A stretch of DNA of 64,000 nt. Origin: Eucalyptus grandis. Lineage: Eukaryota; Streptophyta; Magnoliopsida; Myrtales; Myrtaceae. Where the stretch lies: contig NC_052614.1 of NCBI RefSeq assembly GCF_016545825.1, forward strand, positions 9,380,559 through 9,444,558. The letters run 5' to 3'. Positions 1 to 12,593 of the stretch are shown here, one piece after another (position 1 is the first letter of the stretch; each line of letters opens with the position of its first letter). Both the position numbers and the translations under genes were made by a program. The notes beneath the pieces were generated by a model. That model made no database searches, had not been told where the DNA came from, and saw only the letters and a list, made by a program, of their open reading frames with translations.

Positions 1-3000
1 TTCGAATTCTCCTTCATTTTCTTTCTTTATTTTCTTTCTCCCCGCTTTGACTCACCGACCACGCCTCCTTTTTTATTTTATTTTTTTCTGTACTGAGCAA
101 CCGTCGATTTGATGGAATGAAGGAATCGAAATATTGGATATTTTTAAATACAGTGCCGGAGATTGATGAACCTTCCTGCTGATTGCGTGAGAGCAATTTT
201 TAGTCCCTACTCGAAGACTCGAAATTCTTCCTGAGCAGCAAGAATATGCCCTTTTCTCCCACCACCCATTTTTCTAGATCATCCTCTTTTCTCCATTTAT
301 GGCAGAAGAGACGGTGGAGAAAGCGATAAATGCGGGAAAAAATTACACAAAAAATAATTAATTTGAATAATATTTTTCTTTAAAATAATCTCTCACGAAA
401 AAAGTAATAAAATTTTTTATTCATTTACAAAAATATTTATATATAAATTATTATTGATAATGAAATATTTTAATAATCATTTTTAGAAAAAAGATTCATA
501 TTACGTGAAACAATAGAAACCTTATTTGTTATTTTTCCCTCCTTCGAGGTAGTAATTTTAGTGGGAATGCCCGCCATTTGGCTCTTAGCCAACCCTTGGA
601 TTTTCTCAACAAGAGACAAATTCCGCAACTTGGAATTTGAATTTAACTTTTGCCACTAGGCACTTGAAAATCACAAACATATGGATACTCATACGTAGAT
701 TTAAATATACTCATGTTTTCTTATTTCCAACCTTTTCTTTTTTATAATCAGTTATGTAGAGAACGTAATAAGTAGTTTCTTGAAGTTGAACAACTAGCAT
801 TTACATATCATTTTCATATCTCCAATTGCATTTAAGTAAACTGCTTCAATGGTATTTAAACGAAAACAAGATGTTACCAATTCAAGCTCATGACTTATGA
901 ATCTATTGCTCAACTACAACCATGATTTAATTGTGTATATGCGTCCCCAAATTAATAAACTCGTGCAAAGTCTTGCGAGCGTATATTGCTCATGACTTAT
1001 GAATCTATTGCTCAACTTCAACCACGATTTAATTGCGTATCTACGTCCCCAAATTAATAAACTCGTGCAAAGTCTTGTGAGCCTATATTTGGGCATGGTA
1101 TTTTAGCTCTAAAGTATAGAATAACCTATCTCACTCCCAAATATATAGATACCCATATGTAGATATGAATATACTTATTCGAATTCCAAAAATATCACCA
1201 AAAAATTACGTTAAAAATGAATCTGGCGTGCATACAATTTGTTTTCTTTCTCGAGCCGAACGCGGCATTGCGGCCCAAATCAGGAGCGGCAGCAAGAGGA
1301 GCAAATCAATCAATCGACCTGGCAGACGTGGCGGGAGCCGACAGGTGCCAACGATGCGCCGTACGACGTTTGGGATGAGATGAGATGAGCTGAGCAGTCG
1401 ACCTCCGTTGTCAACGTGCAGCACGCCCCACCCCCACCACAGCAACGCCCCGAATCGCCCTCCCTTTAAACATCGGGATTTGGTCCCTAGCGGGGGCGGT
1501 CGTTGTCCTGACCCACGTCACTGCTGACGCCCGAACGGCCCCACTTCTCCCTCGCTTTGTGACGCCACGGAGACCGTCACCCGCGAAGGGCAAGCGAGGT
1601 CCAAAGAAGGCTCCGGCGCCTTTTCCTGTTTGGCCAGCAGAAAGACCATCATTTGCGCTGACGGAATCTTTTCGCTAGGGAAAAAAAGGGCCCCGAGAGC
1701 GGCTCAATCGCGAGGCTAGTCAATGGGTAGCGAAAGCGCCCATCGTTTGCTCAATTTACACGCGAGCGGAAGGGAAATCGAATTGAGTTTCGGATGACGA
1801 CCGGGCGATTCGGATTGTGAATATTGTGGATGAGTGAATGTAGCGGAAAAGCTTCGATGGGTCTCGTGTTTTGCGTCGTTTTCGATAACTTGGCGTATCT
1901 ATCCCTAAGATGCATAGTTTATATGGAATGAGTTTTCATATAATTTTAAGAGAAAATCGAATTTGGAAGCGATGGATTGACTATGTATTTTGATTTTACC
2001 AAGCGCTGAATTACCAACCATTTAATACTAGCACGTGCGCTGTCGGAGTGACTTTCGACCCTTTTGACGATGGCCCTCAATCTGTAGCATTGCATCGCTT
2101 TCAATCATTTCCAGAATTTGCAAAATCACCGATGCCGTGAAGATCGTGGAAGACATGCTGGCAATGGACACTCTACACCCGTTTTTTTAGCACGTTTTCT
2201 TTTCTTCTTTTTCTCCCCAATAATTGCGCCCCCCAAAAAAATGTTTTTATATAATAACTTTCCAAAAGTAGCAGCAGGGTTCTAAGAAGCAAGAGATAAG
2301 AATCCACCGTTAGATTTCGGTAAAAGCAAAAGATTATAAATTAGGGTCCACGGAGGTGATTTTGGATCCGTAACCGCTACAAAGTTCAGATTCTCGGACG
2401 GTTCCTGCTTGAGCCAAGGATCCGATACCAACTCTTTTCATAAGATAATAGGATTAGAAGAAGCAAGGGGAAAATTTATACGCACATGACAGGATCTATT
2501 CACGAGCCGAAACTAGCGCGCACCGGACACCTACTCGCCCTCTGATTTGGTAAAGTTAACGTCATTCTCGATGGGGTATGGTGACTTAATGATCCGGACG
2601 TCATTCCCCACTTCGTGATGTCTGGCATCTCCCGAGCTCTTTTTGAACCACTAGGACAGATTTTATTAAAAAGAATTAGCTTGATACAGAAGTTAATCAA
2701 TCTGGACACGATGCCCAAGACACTAATAGTGAACAGATCCCTGAATATGCCTGGAAATGGTTAAAATGAAAGTGGGGGAGTAGTTTCACATGGTAAAGAA
2801 ACAAGTGGTATCATCACTGTATGACTATATACAATATTCCTCATCTTTCAGGCATTTCTATAGGGGAGAAAACGGAAGAATAATGGTCTTATTCTTCCAG
2901 AGAACAGCGTGCTATAGAACCATTTACAGTCTTACAGACAGATGATAAAAGCAAGAACTATTTACAGTCTTACAGACAGGTAATAAAAGCAAACGCGTTA

Positions 3001-3017
3001 CAGAAAACTACTGCAGA
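1..3017. other. Intergenic DNA 3' of the U-box kinase gene
   Basis: I see no convincing gene here. The first 1.1 kb is AT-rich and holds one tandem duplication (listed separately). About 1240-1620 is distinctly GC-rich, with short open frames on both strands but no recognisable domain. It could be a fragment of a neighbouring gene's 5' region or of an element, and I cannot tell which. About 2700-3017 lies directly downstream of the kinase stop codon and probably contains its 3' UTR. Confidence 0.5.
886..1092. repeat. Two-copy tandem repeat, 102-bp unit
   Basis: The unit starting with gctcatgacttatgaatc (886) recurs 102 bp later (988) with only scattered differences. The two head-to-tail copies end near 1092. 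It is AT-rich and non-coding; the short open frame across it is a by-product of the repetition. Confidence 0.85.
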
Positions 3018-6000
3018 TCAATCATGATTCTCTTTGATAGTCACCCGGGATCTCCAGTCATGTATGGCGGAACGTAAAGTGTGGTTGGGTATGAGAACCA
3101 TATGCTGGAGCTTCTTCCTGGTTACTGGGGATACGCTGTGCTTTTCAAGCCATGCCTTTATTGCTCTGTGCTCGTAGGTGAAACCATCAGCAGCAACACA
3201 TGGATCCTGCATCACCTCCTGCAAGATATGCAACAAACCGGGTTAGGTTGATGTCCGGGCATGTGATTAAAATGAAAAATAAGACCTGCTTATGTGATGA
3301 AAGGAGAAAAAGAAGAATTGCAAGTGTAGAGGGAAATCGTCACCTGAAGGATTGGACAAAAGTAGTGGCTCGGAGCACATGCGTTCTCTCTTCCAACTCT
3401 AGCATTAGCGCTTGCAAAATCAGCCAGCTTCTTAAGGACTGGCAAGACTTCATTCTCAAGATCTGGTCTATCCCTGCACCTAAGTTTCGAACACTTGAGA
3501 GCCATTTGAGCCAATTCCTCTGTTTCAGCAACTGGCCAATCTTTGACAGTATTGTCCAGAATGCTTGCAAAGGAGCCCCTTTCAATGGCCTCCTCAGCTT
3601 TCAATAGAAGTCCATTTGGGTGACGACCCATCAACAATTGAAGAATAATAATTCCAAAAGCATACAAATCTGATTTGGGTCTAAGAGTTCCTGTTCTTTG
3701 GTATTCTGGATCCATGTAGTATATTGTACCTGCCAACACAGAGTCCCTATATTCCGTAACGTTATCAGGAACTACATCAGAAATAAGTTTGGACAATCCA
3801 ACATCCCCGATCTTGCTCACGTAATTTCTGCCCAAAAGGATATTTCCAGGTTTTAAATCCCTATGTACGATGGGAGCAGGTTTCGAGTTGTGCAGGAACG
3901 CAAGTCCACAGGCAACTTCAAAAGTTATCCGGAACCGAACAAACCATGGAAGAGATGGCTTGCCATTCTGCTGGTAGATGTACTCCTCCAAGCTTCCATT
4001 TTCCATGTACTCATAAACCAGGCCACGACTCTCTGGGCAGGCTCCGAGTAGCAGAACCAGATGAGGATGCCGAAGTTGGCTAAGAACCTCAACCTACAAA
4101 GGATGGGGAAAACAGCAGCAGTCACTGACAATGATCAAATTCACTTGAAGCTCCACAAAGAGGAATGAATTCATTGAAGAAGATCGCATCTAAACATTAA
4201 AAAAATAAAAATCTATAACCTTTGTTCTACTAGAGACAATAGTATGAGTAGAGGAATAGATGATTACATTGACCCTAGCTGAAGGCGAATCCTTATAGAA
4301 GAGATGAATGACGCAATTCCATAAGTAGTAACAGAGAAGTCCTAAGAAGTAAGAAGTCCCCAGTAAAATATAGAAAAGCTAGGTTGCTTCACAGATGAAG
4401 TAAATTTTCAGACGAAATGCGTGATATTAACCTAAACATGGATGAATTAGCAGACGAATCACTCAACAGAAATCCTGCACATGATGAAACTACAGTCAAG
4501 CATCGAGAGGTGAAAGAGGAAGGGTCAGGTTAAAGGGACACCTCTCTCAGGAATTCCTCTTTCCTCTCACAAGCATCTGATCGCAGAACTTTAACAGCCA
4601 CAGGAGTATGATCCAGATTGCATTTGTAGACTTTCCCATATGCTCCTTCACCAATCACGTTGGTTTCAGAGAAGGAATTTGTCGCTATCTCTAGTTCATC
4701 CCGGGTGTACTTTCTATACCTCTTATCGCTCAAGAGGAGCATATCGATAAATTTCTGTTTCTCTAAGGACTCTTTGAGGGCATTCAGTTCAGCAATCTGC
4801 CTTTCGTAACCCTCTTTAACAAGCAAACTCTTTGCATCTTCAACCTCCTTTAAAGCTTCCATATATTTAGCTCTCTCTTCAGCAGCAAATTTCCTCAAAA
4901 TTTCTTCTCTTTGTAAGGCAGAATTCACTCTTCGAGCTTCTTCCCCACATTCAGAAGAAAGTTCTTGAACCTGAGAATTTAGTCACGAGAAATTGTCAAA
5001 AAATCAAGGGGAACAAGAGATCTTCCAGATTTCCAAGATCAGATGATTTCTTCGACTTTGTGCGAGGTCCTTGGAGACCATGTCATTTGCTCCTATTTCT
5101 GGTTCTCAAGACACTTGCGATTTTCAATCAACAGACAAGCATCCTGTGAATCCCATCAATCATTCTGATTTTGATAATAACTTGAAGTTGACTGGGACAA
5201 TAGCAAAATTTGAATGCAAGATCTTTATCATTTGTTTCACACTTTAATGTTTTCAAAAGTTTGCATGAAGCATGTGCGGCAAAACTAATGAAACTAGTCA
5301 TAAGGTTTTAATTCTATTAAATGATTGACAAAAACCTTGTTTTGGGCATGGACCAGCTCTTCACAAGCTCGTTCATACATAAAAATCGTGTTCTCCAACT
5401 CCTGCCGCAGCTTCTCTATTTCAGCCTGTACATCTGACTGCAAAATGAATACTGCACATGAATCATTACTCAGAAAATATAAACCTTAAATACTAAGATT
5501 CTCAGGGTTGGAAAAACTTAAAAGGCCACCTGCTCAGTTGGTCTAGAAGCCATCGATGCGCTTTGCTCAAGAAAATCCATTTCAGGTGCATCTCCTATAT
5601 ACGAATATCTACTCTCTTGATCTACATTAGCACTGTTGGGATAATCTGTATGATCTGAAGCTAGTGCAGTCACAAAGCTAGGCTCTGATGGTGGTGATCC
5701 TCTGATGCTATCATTGAAGTCAGATTCTCCACACAAAGAATTGGCACAGGATGTTGGGTAACTGGATCCATCAAAAACATCTTCGTGGTTTGTTTGAGCC
5801 AACATACCATGACCAGAACCTTTATCTGTAGGAGGGAAGATCAGATTATCTTTCCACAGCAATTCCTCTGGTAAATGAGGAGACAAATCCTACAGGAGTA
5901 AACTACCTGATTTGCTGACAATGTTGTTTCTAGATATAACATAAACATCACAAGTTTCAGGAGCACAGGTAAGAACAGTAGCAGGTACCGCTGCTCCCTT

Positions 6001-7388
6001 CAGCTTCCTAGCGAGATGAACAAGTTTTTAGGATTTAACCATAAAAGTGAGAGAAGATTTAGCCAAAGGATAAAAAGGTGAGAAGACATGGACAAAAAAG
6101 TTCTGCAAACAATTGTGATAAATTTCACATGAACAAATTACATTCTTATAGCATGCCTTGCAAGGCATACACCCAAACACAATTCCAAGCTTGGAGCAAA
6201 TGGCTCTACAGGTTTCTGAGACAAGTCTCAATCTAACGAGATAATACCATCCGCATAGATAAAAAGAGCTCGAACAAAATGGAATTAAGAGTAGTTCGAC
6301 TCTAATTCATCTACTCCTTTGAAAATATGGAAATATCTACTTCCATAAATGTATGTTCGGCAATCAGACACTCTGATTAAGTCTAACAACCATAAACACT
6401 ATAAATCTTTTTAGAAGGGAACTGTAAGAATAGAGATCATCTTCCCACCAAATAAGTACTTGCAGTAGTACCTTGCAAAGGCATTCGATGAGCAGGAACC
6501 CAGAACTAGATTATTTATTCCCACGTTTGACACAAATTGAAGGAGTGCAGCCGCAGGATTGTCATCTTCTAGCACCAAAGTTTCCACCTACCAAATGCAT
6601 AACATCGAATTTAAAAAAATTTGCTACCTTTAATGATCTTCGCGAAATTCCACAGTACAACTATAGTCGCACTTCCTTATTCAATTTCCTGATTTTCTCA
6701 AACTACCTTATACAGCTTATCTCAATTCTAAATTCATTTCAGATTTTGACCGCAGATCTCCTAGATTTCCCCAGAAAACTTAAGCGTATCCGTTTCTCAG
6801 ATAGCATCGACTGAGCTCAGTACATAATTCTCACAATTAGAGCTCAGGGCAATCTCTATTCAACGTTAATACTTAATTCTAACCAAAACGGAACACAAGC
6901 TGAACAAGCTAAACTCACCTTCCAAGGTTTGCACAGTTTCTTAAACGGAACGAACACCTGCTCATACTTCACTTTCGTTTCCTCCACGTACATCGCCACC
7001 ACACTGTCGTCCAATTCCGCCACCGGTATACGATCTCCGCCTGCGAGGAACACAGCATTGAATCGAAACGTTCGCGCGTTGACTCGGTCAATCGACACCA
7101 CAAGAGTCTACGGCCGTAAGAATTGCCGTCAAAACAACGAAAGGCGCGCGTCAACGTGATGCGCGGGCGGTCGCGGAACGTACTTGGAGTGGGGATTGAA
7201 GTGACTCTGGGCATCACGTGGACCAAGACGAGCCGATCGGCTCCCGGCATGAGATTCTCGACGGCCCAACGGACGGCGCGGCGGCTTCCTCTTCCTCCTT
7301 CGAAGCCGCTTAAGTCGCCCTTCACCGCCACCGCCACCGCCGTCATCGCCGGCGGAGGGCCACGGTCGCCACCGCCGGTGGTGCTCAT
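3018..7388 (-). CDS. U-box domain-containing receptor-like cytoplasmic kinase (PUB, class with USP + kinase + U-box)
   Basis: Predicted E3 ubiquitin ligase with a protein kinase domain. I assembled nine exons (high to low coordinate): 7388-7184, 7040-6919, 6587-6472, 6007-5907, 5825-5530, 5437-5336, 4970-4542, 4093-3344, 3218-3018. All junctions are GT-AG and in phase, giving 2322 bp and 773 residues. In order: N-terminal universal-stress-protein-like domain (start MSTTGG; VLVHVMPRV), a Ser-rich linker, a charged coiled coil (about 285-390), then a kinase with glycine loop GEGAYGKV (about 421), Lys in VAVKVL (about 441), HRDLKPGN (about 534) and DVG in place of DFG. DVG is usual in this family. 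The C-terminal U-box holds DPCVAADGFTYEHRAIKAW. In the family the U-box recruits an E2 enzyme. The fourth intron is only 81 bp. The gene looks intact. The number within the PUB family (PUB52/35-like) is not certain. Confidence 0.93.
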
Positions 7389-7716
7389 TTCGCACCAAAA
7401 GGCGCGCTCGTTTCGCTGTGGAGAGAGAAAGGGGATGGAGGGAGAACAGTGAAAGACCGATTTGACCTTTGAAGGGAAGGAGCCGCTGGGTGAAAATGGG
7501 CCAGGAATTACGAAGAGGGCCGGAAGTTTGGGCTTAACAAATGACGGGCCGATTAGGAACGATGAGGCCCAAACGAACGGTGCTTGCTTTTTGCATGCTA
7601 ACATCAAAGCGAAGGGTTCCTTTGAAAGAAAGCCCAAGATTATTTATTTTTCCTTGAAATATCGAGAGATTAATTCTCATTATTAGGAAAAAATGATAAC
7701 TCTAATTGGCCGTCAA
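7389..7716 (-). promoter_or_regulatory. 5' UTR and proximal promoter of the U-box kinase gene
   Basis: This is the region just upstream of the kinase start codon (7386-7388). No clear TATA box was found. It is the template of sequences that recur at 15.8-16.0, 21.3-22.2 and 52.75-53.0 kb. All share a segment around cgggcttgtgatttgggctt, a purine-rich tract, and a stretch ending near taaatggtgcttgctttt. Its promoter role is inferred from position only. Confidence 0.5.
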
Positions 7717-8457
7717 GGGTGCATTTGGTAACGATTCTGTTCTTGGGAATAAATTCTGATAAAAATGATTCTTTTTTATTCTGTTCTTGGGAACAATTTC
7801 TAAGCATTTTAATCTTACCTTTACAAAAAAAAAAACAATTTCTAAGCATTTTAAGCTGTTTGGTAACTGTCCAAAATTTCTAATTCTATAATAGAATTGT
7901 GTTTGGTACTATGCTCATTGATTTTGTTCTAAATCAATTTCTTTTAATTTTTAAATAATTTTTTACTATTTTCCTTTTTTTCCTTTTATTTTTATTTTTA
8001 TTGTTTTCCTTTTCTCCTATTCTTCTTCTTCTTCTTCTTGCCAATTGCCGAACCGACGATTGGCCGACGAGGGCTAGCGGCCTCACTGGAGCGTCACTGG
8101 TGGTTGGGCTTGCCTCCGGCGAGTTAGTCGGACCGGTTGCCGGTGATCGGCGGCGGCGGCGGATGACGGCGAACGGTGGCGGACGGCCGCATGTGATGGT
8201 AGTCGATGAAGAAGAGGAAAAGTGAAGAAGAAGAAGAGAAAATGGAAGAAGAGTTAGTTTTGATTCTTAAATTTGTTTTCGGAATAAGAATCAACTTTTA
8301 TTTATTTATTTATTTTTGATTATGTTCCAAATTTACTTAGGAACAAAAAAATAGAAACTTGTTTCGGGAATAAAATTTTTACCAAACACGATTCTATTCC
8401 CAAGCTGATCCGAGAACAAAAAAGAATCGGACATTATTTGGATGGTCACCAAACAGT
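7717..8457. mobile_element. Non-autonomous TIR element (PIF/Harbinger-like)
   Basis: The ends are imperfect inverted repeats: gggtgcatttggtaac at the left, and ggtcaccaaacagtg at the right, which reads cactgtttggtgacc on the other strand. The paralogous intergenic copies near 16.12 and 53.13 kb have the site without the insert (ggctgttaagaat versus ggccgtcaa...gaattcc), so about 740 bp was inserted here. The flanking triplets are CAA and CGA, a degenerate 3-bp duplication. The interior has a GC-rich core near 8040-8200 and no transposase. Confidence 0.65.
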
Positions 8458-10199
8458 GCGAGAATTCCATAGTTCGCACCACAATGTAATTTCCTATCAT
8501 ATGTTAAACTATTAATATAGTTGATAGTGATTTCATTGAGTTATGGTGGTATTTCCTATCATATGTTAAATCAACATATATATCTTTTTATCATTATATC
8601 AATTTAAGGTGTTAGATATTCATTTGAACTTTGACAAGTTAATTAAGTGTTTTATTCTACATGCGAAAGATCTTACCTTAGCATCACAATGTAATTTTCT
8701 TAGATGAATCTCGAGGATCGAGACCATAACCCTATGAATGAAACCATATGTCATTTCATGGATGAAGAGTCTTTGTTGATGCTTGTATGCATCTATGAAA
8801 AATTGAGATAAGTGTACTGAAAATTTTAAAACTTGTTACAATGGTGCAATTAAGTCTTAAAATTTTCGAATAATGCAATCAAATTTTAAAATTTGTCAAA
8901 TTGATGTAATCAACTCCTTCCACTAACTCCATCTAACTTGAAAATAGAAAATATTAAAATGTTTTTTGGATTTAATTACATTAATTTGACAAGTTTTAGG
9001 ACTCGATTGCATCAATTTAACATATTTTATGATTTGATCATACTATTAAAAAATTTTATAATTCAATTGTGCTTTCATAATAATAAGTTTTAGAATCTGA
9101 AGTCCAATTATTTTGTGAAATTTGTGGAGCAAGAGGTGTGAATCTTTTGCCATGAAAACTGTTCATCTGTACACATTTACTTTTTAACACCCGACATGTT
9201 GAATTTAAAAGGAAATAAAGTCAACTTCGACAATACGAACCTATGCAACTTGTAAAAGGTCAAAAAATCCTTGAAAATCCCATTTATAGCAAGATCAGAT
9301 CACAATTCCCAAGGCTGGATGGGCGGAAATTCGTGCTAGCAATATAGTTACGTGATTCCCTCACGCAAAGAATTCAGTTGCTCTCAGCCGCCGACCACGT
9401 GTGCCAAGGATCCGGCATTTAATCAAATTTGGGATAACTTCTTAAATAATTTTCATTTTGATTTTATACTCAATGTTGTCTCTAGATTTTGAATTTATTC
9501 AATATAATTCCTAAACTTTAAACTCAATGTGCAATTTGTACAATGTGATACTGAACTTTTGGTAAATGTCTAATCTTAAACAAATTTAAATTTCCTAGAT
9601 AATATTGTACATTTGGTAAAAGTTTATGAATTAATTTTGACATTTTCCCTTTTTTGATTCATGCACTCGCGTCTATGCTTTTGGTGAATTTTGCGAAGAA
9701 GAAAATAAATTTCAAGTAGGGTTTCTACAATATTATTTTTACAGCAATTCATGCAAATCATTGATTCTAACAAATAAAATATACAAATCATCGATAGTGC
9801 AGATATTGTAAGAACCCTATGTTTATTTGTGGGAATCAATATAGATCTCAAAGATTTGATCGTGAATAATCAACGATTCAGAAAATATCTTCCTAATTAA
9901 AAAACAATCTTTGCATTGTTTAAGAAAATGTGTCAGCAAAAAATATCTCCGTTGTTGATATAAAATGTTCGAGCATGGACTGTTATGATGATGTAAACAT
10001 TTTTTAGTGACTAATATTTATGCACAATAGAAACGGTCTATTCTGAAAAAGTATTTTTCAAATCACGTAACTTGTCATGTAAAGCGATTGGCTTGATCTA
10101 ATCGAGTGAGCCTACGCACATTTGCTGGCCAAAAGAAACAAAAAAAAAAAAAAAAAAAAAAAAACGAACTAGTGGTTGGATTCATAGCTATGCAATGAA
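8458..10199. other. Intergenic copy 1 of the duplicated unit
   Basis: There is no gene. This stretch is paralogous to about 16.1-18.3, 53.0-55.2 and 60.0-61.9 kb. Shared blocks include ggtgttagatattcatttga, the repeated 'aagttttaaaatt' tracts, and gcaagatcagatcacaattcc followed by gggatgggcgg. It ends with a 25-bp adenine run (about 10139-10163). Confidence 0.7.
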
Positions 10200-10204
10200 G
10201 TTAC

Positions 10205-11156
10205 TGTTATGGCTAAAGTATCACTTAAAGGTGGGTGAATAGATGATTTTGTGAAAATGAAAGAATTTAAACAAATATTGTAGCGAGACAACTTCTGATA
10301 AAGTGGTCAAATCTTTATCGGTGTACAATTCTGCCATGATTAATAAATAGAGTAAGGCATAAAGAATTGCACACTCAAGATTATAGTGGTTCGGATTTTG
10401 CAAGCTTATGTCCACTTTCCACACTCCAGCCAATTGACTGAAATGTACTCGTAAGAACCGATTAGAGGTTATAAGATTTGAGCTCTGAATAGTTAAGCTC
10501 ATGTGTATGACTCCTCACACACTCTCAACCTCTAAATGGTTACACAATCTCACAACAACGAATGTAAAAGATCACGAAACACTCTCAGACTTTGGAATTA
10601 AAAGCTTCAATTCTCGTGGACGTGAATGTTGTCCCTTATGCTTTGAGACCTCTTATTATATTCCTCCTAGTCCAAGCTGACTGTTGGACATATCTTTAGG
10701 AGAATCATCCAGCCAATCTACCCGTTGTCCCTGGATATGGTTGAGAAGATTTGATTGCGTTAGGATTGCCGAAACTTCCCATAAGATTTGCTGCCCATAA
10801 AGCAAGTCGGGTTTCCAAAAGTTGAGTTTTTATGTTCAACAACTCACTTTTTATAAGAAGATTGAGGAAAGTTCAGAATCTAGAAGAAATTATGAAAACT
10901 TTCCTTTTGAAACTCTTCCAAAAGATAGCAAGGAATCCAGTTAATTTTTCACTAGCTGTTGCACAAGGGATTTAGTCCTTCTTAGCCGTTTGATAAAATA
11001 TATGGCCAAGAAAGTATAATGCATGACTCTGATTTTGATTTCAATCGTCTTATTATGTCCTATCAAACTTTCCTCTTAAAAAATACTTTTAATTAGAAAA
11101 CAAAGTCTCTGAGTTTTGTTAATCATCAAAACCATTAAGGGAATGTTTTCTTAACA
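10205..11156. mobile_element. Solo LTR (952 bp) with 5-bp target duplication
   Basis: The element begins TGTTATGG and ends TTAACA, the TG...CA ends of an LTR. It is flanked by perfect direct repeats GTTAC (10200-10204 and 11157-11161). The paralogous stretches near 12.25 and 61.92 kb (caatgaactcactct) run through without it. There is no internal retrotransposon sequence, so this is a solo LTR left by recombination. The superfamily is not determined. Confidence 0.85.
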
Positions 11157-11186
11157 GTTACTCCCTCTATTTCATTTGAAATAGTT

Positions 11187-11370
11187 TGAGAATACTTGAT
11201 CTAGAGATCAATTAGAATAATAATTTGAGATTGCCTGGTCTGGAGATCGGTTAGAATAATAATTCGAGATTGCCTGGTCTGGAGATTGATTAGAATAATA
11301 TATCTCGAGATTGCCTGATACGGAGATCGATTAGAATAATATAGTTCCAGATTGCCTGGCCTAGAGAGAT
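11187..11370. repeat. Minisatellite, about 43-bp unit, four to five copies
   Basis: Units of the type gagattgcctggtctggaga followed by a ttagaataata tract repeat head to tail, with drift in length. The paralogous positions (12.29 and 61.95 kb) carry the motif once, so the array expanded only in this copy. Confidence 0.85.
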
Positions 11371-11660
11371 CGAGTTGCGCTGAAAACAATAAAAGCTTCA
11401 CTGTAAAGTGTCGCCCAAATTCATCAACTTGTTCGCCAGACTGTCATAATGGTTGGAACTTGGAACAGCTGCTACACTTACGCCCGAATTAGAATAATAG
11501 TTGAAAGTCAGCGTGTTAGATGGACCCAGCCCTTACTTTAAATGGTAATAATTTATACGGATCACGATTCAGATGGATTTCTCTCCACGCGTACATGATG
11601 ATGCCAATGAAGTACAATCGCACATGAAAAAAAGAGCACAAATCACACGCAAATTGTCGG

Positions 11661-12021
11661 TCGACAAGATCTTCGAGCAGCCTCAGCGGATCGGCCTCAA
11701 ACTCGCCACAGCTCCTCACGGCCACGAACTTGGAACCCCGAATCGACTTGCCAAACCTCTGAAAATCCGAAACTTCCTTGTCCATGCAATCCTGATGAGT
11801 GACTATCTCGTGGAGCGTGAACCTGACCTTGGACGGGTAATCTATCCACTCGGGAACGATGGTCAAGTCCTCCGGCCTTCGGCTCGGGCCATCGGTCAAG
11901 ACGGAAGGTGGTCCAAGGAAAGCGAGACTAGTAGCACCGAATACACTAAAGAATGCTGAGTTCACACCCAGTCGGCTTGCAACTTGGGGCAACCAGTGCG
12001 ACGCAAAGTCTTGGATTATCC
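11661..12021 (-). pseudogene. UGT pseudogene A, lineage II, middle fragment only
   Basis: The fragment encodes the N-terminal half to mid region of a UGT91-like protein. Recognisable words in order are HWLPQVASRLGVNSAFF, GPPSVLTDGPSRRPEDL, EWIDYPSKVRFTLHE and EFEADPLRLL. Both ends are lost. The N-terminus stops at about 12021, inside the segment for WIIHDFASHW, where it joins unrelated repeat DNA. At the other end the reading frame jumps at about 11661 straight into sequence matching the 3' flank of the intact gene at 12.6 kb (ggtcgacaag). A deletion of several hundred bp therefore removed the C-terminal domain with the sugar-nucleotide box. It cannot be functional. Confidence 0.9.
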
Positions 12022-12593
12022 ATGTTCATTGTTAATAGAAAATCTTCGAGTAAAGACTGTTACCATGACGCAAATATTTTCTATTAACTAATATTTATGC
12101 GCAATAGAAATTGTCTTTTTTCTAAGGAAATGTTCCTCAAATCATGTAACTTGTCGCGTTAATGCAATGGGTTTAATCTAATTGAACGAGCCTACCCAAC
12201 ATTTGCTAGCAAAAAAAAAAAGACAAACCGATGATTGGGATCATAGCGGTGAAATGAACTCACTCTCCTACATTTCATTAGAAGAATAGTTCAAGAATGC
12301 CTGGTCTAGAGATCGAATTGCATCAAAAACAATAAAAGCTTCACTGCAAATTGTGGCCCAAATTCATCAACTCGTCTGCCATCATGATCGGAACAGCTGC
12401 TATATTTACACCCAAATTAGAATGGTAGTTGAAAGTCGGGGGGTGTTCAGTCTGAAAAAAGAAGGGCATGGGCTGCTCGAAAAAGCAGACTTAGATGGAC
12501 CCAGCATTTACTCCTTAGTGATGTACAATCGCACCCAGGACAAAAAGAATAGCACACTCACACAGAAAATTCTAGGTCGACATGATCATCTCA
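12022..12593. other. 3' flank of UGT B, shared repeat block
   Basis: Non-coding. It is paralogous to 61.64-62.25 kb and, in part, to 9.9-10.2, 18.25-18.34 and 38.3-38.75 kb. Recurrent words are aaatcatgtaacttgtcgcg and acaataaaagcttcactgca. Because it sits just 3' of lineage I UGT genes, it was probably carried along in their duplication and supplies their 3' UTR. Confidence 0.65.

Noticed and set aside
3290..4006. DVG instead of DFG in the kinase as a sign of a dead kinase
   Set aside because: From family knowledge, U-box kinases commonly have D-V-G. The Lys and HRD residues are present, so it is not evidence of inactivity.
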